From Mycolicibacterium sphagni (GTDB taxonomy: Bacteria; Actinomycetota; Actinomycetes; Mycobacteriales; Mycobacteriaceae): a stretch of 64,000 nucleotides of DNA. Below, piece by piece: positions 17,333 through 24,778 of this stretch. The stretch spans positions 186,001 through 250,000 of the forward strand of contig NZ_VBSB01000003.1 of assembly GCF_013337765.1 (NCBI RefSeq), read 5' to 3'. The notes under the pieces are model-generated. The model saw only the letters and a program-made list of their open reading frames with translations, ran no database searches and had not been told where the DNA came from. Numbering within the stretch: the stretch's first letter is position 1; every line of letters begins with the position of its first letter. A program made the position numbers and the translations under genes.

Positions 17333-17608
17333 GTGTCTTCTGCAGAAGAAATCGAGTATGACGTCCGAGCCGGGATGTATCGGCTGTTGGCGGCGTTCCC
17401 CACTCAGGGTGCGACATTCACGGCCGCGCTCGATCAGGCTCTCGCCGATCCCCGGTTACGCGACATCGTCTCCGCGCTCGTTGGTACCGCGTTTGGCGGC
17501 TACATCAAGATCACCGGCGACGTCCCCGGTGCGATCGACCTGATCGAACGTGAACTCCGAACCGCTGAGGAACTTGCTGCGCTGGGGAACGCCGAAGATC
17601 CCAGCTGA
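17333..17608 (+). CDS. Hypothetical protein
   Basis: 91 residues from GTG. Helical, with FPTQGATFTAALDQALADPR and a Gly-rich middle. No membrane segment or known motif. Lies 78 bases after the acidic partner gene on the same strand; could belong to the same unit. Function unknown. Confidence 0.55.
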   Translation: MSSAEEIEYDVRAGMYRLLAAFPTQGATFTAALDQALADPRLRDIVSALVGTAFGGYIKITGDVPGAIDLIERELRTAEELAALGNAEDPS

Positions 17609-17686
17609 GGCGGTCCGCCTCTGTACGTTGCTCGTAGGCGCGCCGGGCAGCGAGGCCCCGGTGCTGAGAACCGGGGGAAAACTGCG

Positions 17687-17974
17687 ATGAGCTGGTCGGT
17701 GCAGCGCGGAAGTGGACGGCTTCTGGTCATAAGCAATGAGACCGGCCAGACGGTCACCCATGTCGAGATGCGGCTGCGGGGTAAGGCGATCGGTGGAATG
17801 TTCGGTCGGCGCGACTGGTCGGTGAAGCAAGACGAGATGGCCGACGGCGACGCAGTGCAGGCGCCGTTCGTAGCGGCGATGGGTGCCCGAACCGATCCGC
17901 CACGGATTGAGATCACGTGGACATCGCCTGACGGCCGCCAACATCATGACGTGCTGGATGACCTACCGCTGTGA
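17687..17974 (+). CDS. Hypothetical protein
   Basis: 95 residues from ATG with GGGGGAAA upstream. Beta-rich: RLLVISNETGQTVTHVEMRL ... RIEITWTSPDGRQHHDVLDD. Looks like a small immunoglobulin-like or beta-sandwich protein. No family named. Same strand as its neighbours in the island. Confidence 0.55.
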   Translation: MSWSVQRGSGRLLVISNETGQTVTHVEMRLRGKAIGGMFGRRDWSVKQDEMADGDAVQAPFVAAMGARTDPPRIEITWTSPDGRQHHDVLDDLPL

Positions 17975-18063
17975 CGGTGGCCCTGATCTGATGCTTGTCC
18001 CGCTCGACCTGCGGTGACACACTTATTCGTCGGTTGAAGCAGCAACTTGTTCGGGGTGTGGAA

Positions 18064-18222
18064 ATGCCAGATTCTGACGACCAGCATGACGGCGGGGGTG
18101 ACGGTGTGATCCCTAACGTCGAAATCAAGATCACCAAGGACGAGACACGCCAGGAAAAGCCCGGTGATTCGCTGCCTGGTGGTGGTGTCGAGCGGCGGGA
18201 CGGTCGTGGCGCCCCCGCTTGA
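18064..18222 (+). CDS. Small acidic hypothetical protein
   Basis: 52 residues from ATG, preceded by GGGGTGTGGAA. Asp/Gly-rich start (MPDSDDQHDGGGDGVIPNVE) then EIKITKDETRQEKPGDSLPG. Its 3' end overlaps the start of the membrane-protein gene in another frame, a coupled arrangement. Probably unstructured. Function unknown; moderate support only. Confidence 0.45.
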   Translation: MPDSDDQHDGGGDGVIPNVEIKITKDETRQEKPGDSLPGGGVERRDGRGAPA

Positions 18223-18847
18223 ACGGGGGACTCAATTTGCGGCGTTCCTCGAAGCCGAGCTGAAGCGGGAGATCGATCGCCGCGACTCCATAAACACCCG
18301 GGCCATCGCCGCCCTGACCGGTGCGACGGGGCTCGCCACACTGGTATTGGCATTGTTTGCGGTCGTCATCGGAAAGGATGCGACCATCAACGGCGCCGCG
18401 AAGATTCTGATGATGGTCGCAGTGCTAGCGCTTCTCGCAGCGTCCGGGTTCGCACTCGTGGCCGCGCGGCCACGAAAAAACTACGTCATTGGTGTGGAGA
18501 CTCTGGAGGAGATCATCACCCCAAAGATCTGGGGCCTGTTCGAGCCACATGCACGGCATCAGACTTCCCGTCTTATCATCGAGCAGATCAAAGACTTGCG
18601 ACCCGAAACTCTCACGCGTGGAAGGCGATTGATCGCGTCCGCTGCGCTTCAGGTAGTGGCGGTCCTGTTCCTGGGATTGAGCACGATCGTCGTCGTCTTC
18701 ACACAGCAACCGGCGTCGGAACAAAACGTCCACGGTCAGCATCAGAACGGGGTTGGAGGCCACGACCCGGCGCCGGGACCGGTGGAACCCAAGGTGATTT
18801 CCTCCAGTTGCAAACCGCCGTTAACCTTCCTGCTCATCTGTCACTGA
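18206..18847 (+). CDS. Three-segment membrane protein of unknown function
   Basis: About 213 residues from GTG 18206 (GTG 18164 would add 14). A charged N-terminus (LEAELKREIDRRDSINTRA) leads into TM1 (about 34-56), TM2 (65-86), a 55-residue cytosolic loop, and TM3 (141-165), then a His/Pro-rich tail. The layout of an amphipathic lead-in, two membrane helices, soluble linker and a further helix resembles small membrane effectors in defence islands (for example PycTM-like proteins), but no specific motif confirms that. Adjacent to other orphan genes. Confidence 0.6.
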   Translation: MAPPLERGTQFAAFLEAELKREIDRRDSINTRAIAALTGATGLATLVLALFAVVIGKDATINGAAKILMMVAVLALLAASGFALVAARPRKNYVIGVETLEEIITPKIWGLFEPHARHQTSRLIIEQIKDLRPETLTRGRRLIASAALQVVAVLFLGLSTIVVVFTQQPASEQNVHGQHQNGVGGHDPAPGPVEPKVISSSCKPPLTFLLICH

Positions 18848-19080
18848 CGACTTCGCTGTTCGAATGTTGAGCACGGTTGCCGGGTAACGCAATTGGCGAC
18901 ATCGGCATCGGCGTCAAACCGGGTGGGAGCGGCTCACGGGGATGAGCGACGGTAGCCGCTCGATGTAGCGGTCGAGCTCGGCATCGAGTCCATCACCGAG
19001 GACGGCCAAGCGGTCGAACTTGACGACGTGACGATCTGCGCAACAGCCTGCAAAAGAAGTCAGGGTGCTGGCGCGGTGTC

Positions 19081-19308
19081 GTGGAAGTCGAACTGCCGCA
19101 CGGGTATATTGCTTATGAAGCCGCTGACTGGCGTGACGTTGTGCTAAGGATCATCGACCGGGACTCTCTCAGCATTGGCGCTGAAGGCAGTGGCCCGGTG
19201 GTCTATCAACAGGTTGACGATATCCAGATACGCTGGGCTGGTGGCACATTCGAAGAACTCTATGACGGAACGCTCGCGCCGTATCGGTGGACATGGTGGG
19301 CGGTGTGA
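19081..19308 (+). CDS. Hypothetical protein
   Basis: 75 residues from GTG. MEVELPHGYIAYEAADWRDV..., Trp-rich end (APYRWTWWAV). No membrane segment. It is preceded by about 230 bases (18848-19080) with no clear gene. Seen only as a plausible small coding frame. Confidence 0.5.
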   Translation: MEVELPHGYIAYEAADWRDVVLRIIDRDSLSIGAEGSGPVVYQQVDDIQIRWAGGTFEELYDGTLAPYRWTWWAV

Positions 19309-19352
19309 TCTTTGGGGGTTAGTGACTCCGCTCTGCGGTTTTCACCGCGAGG

Positions 19353-20699
19353 TCAGGCCTCGTCTGCATCGCTGTCGTCAAAGAGCACGCGGTCCGGTAT
19401 GCCATGTTGCCACTGAGTTCGCGCGTTGTATCGGGCGTCCGTGAACGTCGCCTCGAACGGGGATGCTTGTTGGAAATTGGTGCCTCGAAGATCAGCACGA
19501 GTGAAGTTTGCACCATCGAGTGCTGCACCGTAGAGCTTATCGGGTCTGAAGGTGGCACCAGTAAAATCCGCACTCTCAAGCTTTGTGCCGTTAAGGACTG
19601 CGTTTGTGAGATCGGCCTCTTCGAAGTCACCACTTGGTAGATTGGCGCGGGTCAACCGAACCTTCGTCATATTCGCCCGGTCAAATGTAACCCGCATTCC
19701 CCACAGGTTATCGGCGTCGGAATATTCTGTGCGACAACCGGATAACATCGCCCCCGTCAGATCCGCTGATGTGAAGTTGGCTGCTGTTAAGTCGGCGCGC
19801 CTTAGCAAGGCGCCCCCCAGGTATGCGTGGGTGAAGTCGCAGCGAGTTAGATTCGCATCCTCAAATATCGCTCCCTGCAGGTCCATCGCTCGGAAGATCA
19901 ACCCCGAAAGGTCTGCGCTCGCGAAGTCGAGCGTGCATTCCCTCCAGTCCGGCGCGTCCGTGAGAGCTCGTGGACGATGCAACTTGATTAGCGCGACAAT
20001 GGTTCTCCGGACTTCAAGCTCGTCGGCAACCTGGTTGCGTTCGAACTGCGGGCCGTCCTGCGGTGTCTGTGGCCGGGGGCGGCGCAACTGGGCACAAAGA
20101 ACATTCACGCAGACTTGCCGTTCGTCATCATTGCCAAAGTGATGCCAATCATCAGCTAGCGAAGCTAACGCGTACGCTCCGGCGTATCGCACGGCGAAGT
20201 TCGATGAACCGAGTTGTTCAGCGGTAGACGCGAACCGTGCCCGCAACTCCTTCTCGCGGTCGTCCCGTCGCCGGTCAGTATCGAGTTGGTGCCGGTCACG
20301 GTCGAGTTGGTACTTCTGCGAGTCAAGTTCGTGTTGTGCGTTAGCAATTCGCTGCCCTTCGATTGCAACCTTGTGTGCACGCTCGGCTGTGTCTTGACGG
20401 CGGTAGGCCACCAGAGCAGCGCCGCCAATGCCGACAATTGCGAGGATGGTTGCCGTGGTACGGGCCGCATCGAATAGCTTCGATCCGTCTGCGTACTTGA
20501 GCCAGTCGGCCCAACCTGTACCCGAACGCAACGGGGCCGGCTGGTGACTGAGCAACCAAGCGAGCCAGACAAAGAGCGCGGTACCCAAGAGGGTTACGAC
20601 AATGGTGCCGATCACGACGAGCCAGAGCAGAGACATGCGGCGGTCAACTCCAGGGCTGCCGACGCCTATGTTCCCGTCGTCCGGTGGATCAGTGGGCAT
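19353..20699 (-). CDS. Membrane-anchored pentapeptide-repeat protein
   Basis: 448 residues from ATG 20699. TM1 (about 23-49) and TM2 (80-98) are followed by a charged coiled coil rich in Gln/Arg/Asp (DSQKYQLDRDRHQLDTDRRR, to about 155), then RFASTAEQLGSSNFAVRYAG, a motif seen before many pentapeptide domains, and finally A(D/N)LxX repeats (about 265-430: DFASADLSGLIF, ANFTSADLTGAML, ADFTGATFRPDKL). Pentapeptide repeats fold into a beta-helix that often mimics or binds another molecule. Function unknown. The earlier in-frame start at 20759 is less likely. Confidence 0.8.
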   Translation of the reverse strand: MPTDPPDDGNIGVGSPGVDRRMSLLWLVVIGTIVVTLLGTALFVWLAWLLSHQPAPLRSGTGWADWLKYADGSKLFDAARTTATILAIVGIGGAALVAYRRQDTAERAHKVAIEGQRIANAQHELDSQKYQLDRDRHQLDTDRRRDDREKELRARFASTAEQLGSSNFAVRYAGAYALASLADDWHHFGNDDERQVCVNVLCAQLRRPRPQTPQDGPQFERNQVADELEVRRTIVALIKLHRPRALTDAPDWRECTLDFASADLSGLIFRAMDLQGAIFEDANLTRCDFTHAYLGGALLRRADLTAANFTSADLTGAMLSGCRTEYSDADNLWGMRVTFDRANMTKVRLTRANLPSGDFEEADLTNAVLNGTKLESADFTGATFRPDKLYGAALDGANFTRADLRGTNFQQASPFEATFTDARYNARTQWQHGIPDRVLFDDSDADEA

Positions 20700-20827
20700 G
20701 TCGTGGAGCCTGCCAGCCGGTCGACACCAGCGGGGGATATCCGCGCGGGGTGTTTTCAAGCGATTAGGACATCTCGGTCACGGCCGCGCCATAAGCACGG
20801 CGGCCGCGTTGACACCGCGCGGTGTCA

Positions 20828-21838
20828 TCAGCTAGCCGATTCGTTGGTAGTGGCGCTCGATGTTCGGATGGCGGGTCTCGGGCTTTTGACCTTGTCAGGC
20901 CAGCCGTCTCTAGTCACCGAATCGACGTTCATTCTTAGCCCCATAAGAAACACTGACGTGTGCAATGCGGCGGGGTAATACCCCATGAGACGGTCGTCCC
21001 AATGTTTAATAAACCTAAATAGTTCGTCGTCGGGCATCATCATAGCTGCATTCAGCAGAGCGTGAAGCCCCATCATGCTAGTGACGGCACCGTCTTGTAC
21101 GCCATATCCGCTATGCAAGGTGAGAAATTCGAACAGTGGGTTTTCGTCCGACATCAGGTCGTTAAGGATGCGAGAGTAAGTATCCTCGTCCATCGGATCT
21201 AGCTGGAATTCCATGCGGCGCAGGCGAACATGGGTATCGAGAACCTGCCATAGTGAGAGAATGTAGTTCCACTTCGGTCGAATCTGGTGTTCACGGCCGA
21301 ACTGTTCATTGACGGCTTCGCATCTTTGTGCAAGTATCGGAACGTGGTGTAAGAGAAATATCCTCAGCTTCTCGATTTCACCAAGTATACTTTGTGGAAC
21401 GGGCTTATTGGAGATTTCGAGTCGGCATCGCCGGAACTCGTTTACGATGAGATCGTGTTCTCCTTCAACCATTTTGGCGGTACTCGATATAGCGTCCTTC
21501 CGCTCCTCGCTACACAGCTCGTGAATGGCTTTTGTGAAGTTCGACCACGCTTCTTTAGATACGCGGTTGACTGATTCTTTCTGCGCTTTCTCGATGCGGT
21601 TCGATGTCATGGTTTCCAAGACGACCGACGCGACCGGAACGCCGACCATGAACGCCGTGAGCGACGATGCGATGTTGACGCCGTAGGGCATTCGGTTCCA
21701 CCACGACGGCATGAACGATGCCTCCGTGTACTCACCCCAGATCCCCAGACCGGCTGCGCCGAGACCCGCCACGAATGACAAGGCCAGGCAGAACTGCCAG
21801 AAGCCGCCGAATCCCCGGTAGGTGTTCCATAAGCCCAT
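20828..21838 (-). CDS. Two-TM membrane protein with large cytosolic domain, unknown
   Basis: 336 residues. Hydrophobic helices at about 10-32 and 52-72 with an aromatic loop between (EASFMPSWWNRMPYG), then about 260 soluble residues rich in helix (KAQKESVNRVSKEAWSNFTK, EIEKLRIFLLHHVPILAQRC). No family recognised. Same strand as the pentapeptide protein, 128 bases upstream of it, with lower GC and more AT-ending codons than the flanks, which fits acquisition. Confidence 0.7.
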   Translation of the reverse strand: MGLWNTYRGFGGFWQFCLALSFVAGLGAAGLGIWGEYTEASFMPSWWNRMPYGVNIASSLTAFMVGVPVASVVLETMTSNRIEKAQKESVNRVSKEAWSNFTKAIHELCSEERKDAISSTAKMVEGEHDLIVNEFRRCRLEISNKPVPQSILGEIEKLRIFLLHHVPILAQRCEAVNEQFGREHQIRPKWNYILSLWQVLDTHVRLRRMEFQLDPMDEDTYSRILNDLMSDENPLFEFLTLHSGYGVQDGAVTSMMGLHALLNAAMMMPDDELFRFIKHWDDRLMGYYPAALHTSVFLMGLRMNVDSVTRDGWPDKVKSPRPAIRTSSATTNESAS

Positions 21839-21904
21839 GCGGTAACCCTAGGTCCGCGCGACCCAAAAGTGTTGTGCGATTTGGAGAGTTGTGGCTTCGG
21901 TGAC

Positions 21905-22423
21905 TCAGGCGTGGCCCATGCGCTGGCGCAGCTCGGGGCCGTGCTGGAACTGCGTTGGATCGTTGCAGGGAATGGTGGGATCGAAATCTGCCGGCACCAA
22001 CTGCCTGCCGATGGCCTCCTCAAGGCATCGGAAGCATTCTTTTCCGTCGAAACCGGCACTGGCCCAAACCTCGTCAGTGACCATGTACAGCGGACTATCC
22101 GTATGTTTACAGCGCGGGCACCGCAGGTCCCAAGTAAAAAGCTCCCATTCGTAGCGGTGGGTCTTCCCGTTGCTCCACTCGTATTCCCGCCACCCATGCC
22201 CGCCGCTGACTCTGACGATGGACACCCCTGGGCGATGTTGGGGGTATTCCGTTTCCTCAACGTTTTCGATGGTCCCTTCGATCTCGCTGAGGTTGTCAAA
22301 CAGATCCCAGTCGGTGTCTAGCACTTCAAGCCCCGGCTCGTCGCCGTACCCTGAGGTACGCATACTCCACGAGAAATCGAAGCCCGGTCGTGGGCGGTAC
22401 TCGAATGCGGGTTCATCAGTCAT
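21905..22423 (-). CDS. Phage-type zinc-ribbon protein
   Basis: 172 residues from ATG 22423, with AAGGGAG at a good distance. Its C-terminal part has CPRCKH and, 30 residues on, CFRCLEEAIGRQLVPADF: two CxxC knuckles around YMVTDEVWASAG, the layout of small zinc proteins common in mycobacteriophages and their relics. The N-terminus is acidic. Function unknown; likely a mobile-element gene. Confidence 0.7.
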   Translation of the reverse strand: MTDEPAFEYRPRPGFDFSWSMRTSGYGDEPGLEVLDTDWDLFDNLSEIEGTIENVEETEYPQHRPGVSIVRVSGGHGWREYEWSNGKTHRYEWELFTWDLRCPRCKHTDSPLYMVTDEVWASAGFDGKECFRCLEEAIGRQLVPADFDPTIPCNDPTQFQHGPELRQRMGHA

Positions 22424-22805
22424 GTGGTCGCTCCCTTCCGCGCGGCAAGGATAGACCCCGCCACCGACACGTTGCGGGTTCTTCGTGCACCGCGCGGAGG
22501 GTGAATTGCGGGGCGTGATCGGCTGCGCCAGCATTGGCCTGACCGGCCCCGCCAAGCCTCTCCCGCGCGGCGGGGCCAGGCGACTACTCCCAGCGTGAAG
22601 CGGGCCGTTGTATCGTTCTCGCGGGGTCGACCTCGCGGTTGACGTTCAGGGCTACGCAGCTAGGCGAGGATCGGGCTGCGCACTCGCGACTGGTCCTGGA
22701 GACCCCAACTTCACCAATACGACAAGACCCGCCACGGCGGCATGGGGGGATTTGGCCGTGGCGGGTCTGTGTCGGTTCAACGATTGTCGGGGCGCTGCGG
22801 TTCCC
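22424..22805. other. Non-coding region between phage-type genes
   Basis: 382 bases with no gene supported. It holds a strong hairpin at 22725-22768 (listed separately) and AT-poor sequence otherwise; plus-strand frames here have no coding character. Confidence 0.5.
22725..22768. terminator. Perfect 14-bp hairpin, probable terminator
   Basis: AGACCCGCCACGGC and GCCGTGGCGGGTCT flank a 16-base loop with a G-run. A stem this long and perfect is a factor-independent terminator candidate; it lies downstream of the small minus-strand genes at 22806-23155. No T-tract follows on that strand, so pausing or RNA protection is also possible. Confidence 0.6.
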
Positions 22806-22895
22806 TTACGTGCCGTGCAAGATCAGGTCCACGCCCAGCCACAGGCAGGCGACGGCGAAGGCGAACATGGCAATCGTCAAGACGAGCTGTGTCAT
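22806..22895 (-). CDS. 29-residue hydrophobic peptide (small membrane protein)
   Basis: ATG overlapping the upstream gene's stop (ATGA) with GAGGAGC before it. Sequence: MTQLVLTIAMFAFAVACLWL then GVDLILHGT, one membrane helix. Such tiny hydrophobic genes ride in phage operons. Too short for standard gene callers. Role unknown. Confidence 0.6.
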   Translation of the reverse strand: MTQLVLTIAMFAFAVACLWLGVDLILHGT

Positions 22896-23155
22896 TCGGC
22901 GCTCCTCAGATGCGCGGTGTTGACCCTATGGACCTCGTTGCCGATGGCCACCACGGTCACGCCGTCGCGGTCAGGTTCCAGTACGACGCCGGTCCATCGG
23001 TCCAAGTGATCCCGGACCTCATCGCCGGGGGAGAACACGACGAGAGGCTTGGCGCACTTCCAACAGGTGGTGTCCAACGCGGACAGCGCCGGGTCGGCGT
23101 TCTCGTTCTCATACTGCTGAATCCCGCAGTGCGGGCAACGGATTGGAGTGGTCAT
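22892..23155 (-). CDS. Small zinc-ribbon protein, phage-type
   Basis: 87 residues from ATG 23155. CPHCG (7-11) and CWKC (31-34) make a four-Cys zinc site; the rest (VVFSPGDEVRDHLDRWTGVV ... VVAIGNEVHRV) is a small beta-barrel-like fold, as in SH3-type or KOW-like domains. Overlaps the 29-residue peptide by ATGA. Near the tRNA-Val gene that bounds the island. Confidence 0.65.
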   Translation of the reverse strand: MTTPIRCPHCGIQQYENENADPALSALDTTCWKCAKPLVVFSPGDEVRDHLDRWTGVVLEPDRDGVTVVAIGNEVHRVNTAHLRSAE

Positions 23156-23259
23156 TGCATGTCCCTTACTGTCCCGACTCGGGACGGCAAGTCGCACGTA
23201 TGTCGCACGCAGTCTAGCGAGTAGTTCTAACTACCGCCTTTGACCTGCAACAACACTGG

Positions 23260-23331
23260 TGCGCGATACTGGGATTGAACCAGTGACCTCTTCCGTGTCA
23301 GGGAAGCGCTCTCCCGCTGAGCTAATCGCGC
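23260..23331 (-). tRNA. tRNA-Val (GAC)
   Basis: Cloverleaf read by eye: acceptor GCGCGAT/ATCGCGC, D-loop TTAGCTCAGCGGGAGAGC, anticodon loop CTGACAC (anticodon GAC), T-arm CTGGTTCAATCCCAG. Discriminator A at 23260 and CCA is encoded (23259-23257). Confidence 0.95.
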
Positions 23332-23345
23332 TGGGCACATCTTGG

Positions 23346-23416
23346 AGGTGGAGACGGGAATCGAACCCGTGTGCACGGCTTTGCAGGCCGTTGCCTCACC
23401 ACTCGGCCACTCCACC
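23346..23416 (-). tRNA. tRNA-Cys (GCA)
   Basis: Acceptor GGTGGAG/CTCCACC, anticodon loop CTGCAAA giving GCA, T-arm ACGGGTTCGAATCCCGT; discriminator T, CCA encoded. Same strand as tRNA-Val and tRNA-Gly, so probably one transcript. Confidence 0.95.
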
Positions 23417-23444
23417 GTTGGGTCTGATGCCGCTTGCACCTTCG

Positions 23445-23517
23445 AGCGGATGACGGGATTCGAACCCGCGACCCTCACCTTGGCAAGGTGATGCGCTACC
23501 AACTGCGCTACATCCGC
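23445..23517 (-). tRNA. tRNA-Gly (GCC)
   Basis: Acceptor GCGGATG/CATCCGC, anticodon loop TTGCCAA giving GCC, T-arm GCGGGTTCGAATCCCGT with discriminator T. CCA is not encoded here, unlike its neighbours. Confidence 0.95.
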
Positions 23518-23692
23518 ACGCCACGGATGAGATCGTCACCCGGTGCGAAGGACGACAATAGTCGACGCAACCGAAGCCACACAAATCCCGTCGTTCACGC
23601 CCGGCGACGAGGGCATTCCGGCCGGATGGTCTTGTCGTGCTAGTGTTCCTGGTCGGCGAGGTCGCCACCCTTGTTGGTGTCCGCCACCCCAC

Positions 23693-23764
23693 GGTCTCGT
23701 AGCTCAGTGGGAGAGCGTCCGCCTCACACGCGGAAGGTCGCTGGTTCGATACCAGCCGGGACCA
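23693..23764 (+). tRNA. tRNA-Val (CAC)
   Basis: Acceptor GGTCTCG/CGGGACC (one G-T pair), D-arm AGCTCAGTGGGAGAGC, anticodon loop CTCACAC giving CAC, T-arm CTGGTTCGATACCAG; discriminator A and encoded CCA to 23767. Opposite strand to the other three. Confidence 0.95.
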
Positions 23765-23918
23765 CCATTGGAAATCCAGGGTCACGCGACCTGTCCCGCT
23801 ACAACGTCGATGGCCTCCGCTGTGGTGATCAGTCAGCTTCGAACCGACGATAACGGGAGATGCCGAATTGTTGGAAATCTAAGGCGTGCTGAAGGTTTCG
23901 CTGTCGTCGCGCACATTT

Positions 23919-24671
23919 CTAGAGGACGACAAACCACACGGCGACGTAGTGACTGACGGCCGCGACCGCGGTGAAGGCGTGAAAAAACTCGTGATAGCCG
24001 AATGTGTGCGGCCAGGGGTTCGGCCAGCGAAGTCCGTAAAGGATGGCGCCGACGTTGTAGAGGACCCCGCCCAGAAGGAGCAGTCCGACGACAATCGGAC
24101 CCCCGCCGGCGAGCAGGCTGCCGGCGAAGGCGATCGCCACGTAGCCCAGCAAGAGGTACAGCGGCACGCCGACCCATCGCGGCGCGGACGGCCACCACAT
24201 CTTCAGTGCCACGCCAACCGCTGCACCGCTCCACACGATGATCAGCACTTGGGCTCCGGTGCGTGGCGGCATCGCCAACAGCGCAAAGGGTGTGTAACTG
24301 CCCGCGATGAAGATAAAGATCGCCGAGTGATCGAGACGCTTCATCCACTTCAAGGCGGTCGGATTGTGCCAATGCTTGCGGTGATAGACGGCGCTGACGG
24401 TGAACATCGCGACGATGGTGATGGTGTAGACGAGGGTCGCGAGCAGGGCCTTCTGCGACGACGTGATACCTGCGGCCGACAGTAACGCCAGTCCGCCCAC
24501 GGTGGCGATGGCCGCCGAGCACAGGTGGATCCAGCCGCGCGCGCGTGGCCTCCCGATCAGGTCGGCGACGGTATCGGCCAGGCCTTGGGGCAGATCGTCG
24601 ACGACCGGAGGCACCGGCCCGCCAACAGTGGCCGCCGCCGCGTCCGTCCGGCGGAACGTCACGTGGTCCAC
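23919..24671 (-). CDS. Hemolysin III / PAQR family membrane protein
   Basis: 250 residues, about seven membrane helices. Family motifs are present: SAVYHRKHW after TM2, RLDHSAIFIFIAGSYTPF in TM3-4, and GYHEFFHAFTAVAAVSHY in the last helices, with His/Asp residues that bind zinc in the PAQR fold. Called hemolysin III (TrhA/YqfA) in bacteria; lytic activity is doubtful and a role in membrane homeostasis is more likely. The N-terminal 40 residues are hydrophilic. Confidence 0.88.
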   Translation of the reverse strand: MDHVTFRRTDAAAATVGGPVPPVVDDLPQGLADTVADLIGRPRARGWIHLCSAAIATVGGLALLSAAGITSSQKALLATLVYTITIVAMFTVSAVYHRKHWHNPTALKWMKRLDHSAIFIFIAGSYTPFALLAMPPRTGAQVLIIVWSGAAVGVALKMWWPSAPRWVGVPLYLLLGYVAIAFAGSLLAGGGPIVVGLLLLGGVLYNVGAILYGLRWPNPWPHTFGYHEFFHAFTAVAAVSHYVAVWFVVL

Positions 24672-24778
24672 ATGATTTCGAGCGCGTTCGAGTCGATGAA
24701 GGCCGAGCCTACCGCCCAGCGGCCGCGGCGCCGCGATGTGCTGTTCAGCGGGTCGACCGCGTCCCGCTGCCGGTGTCG

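Noticed and set aside
23221..23234. GTAGTTCTAACTAC palindrome as an att site
   Set aside because: No second copy was seen near the other island end and no integrase is present; too weak alone.
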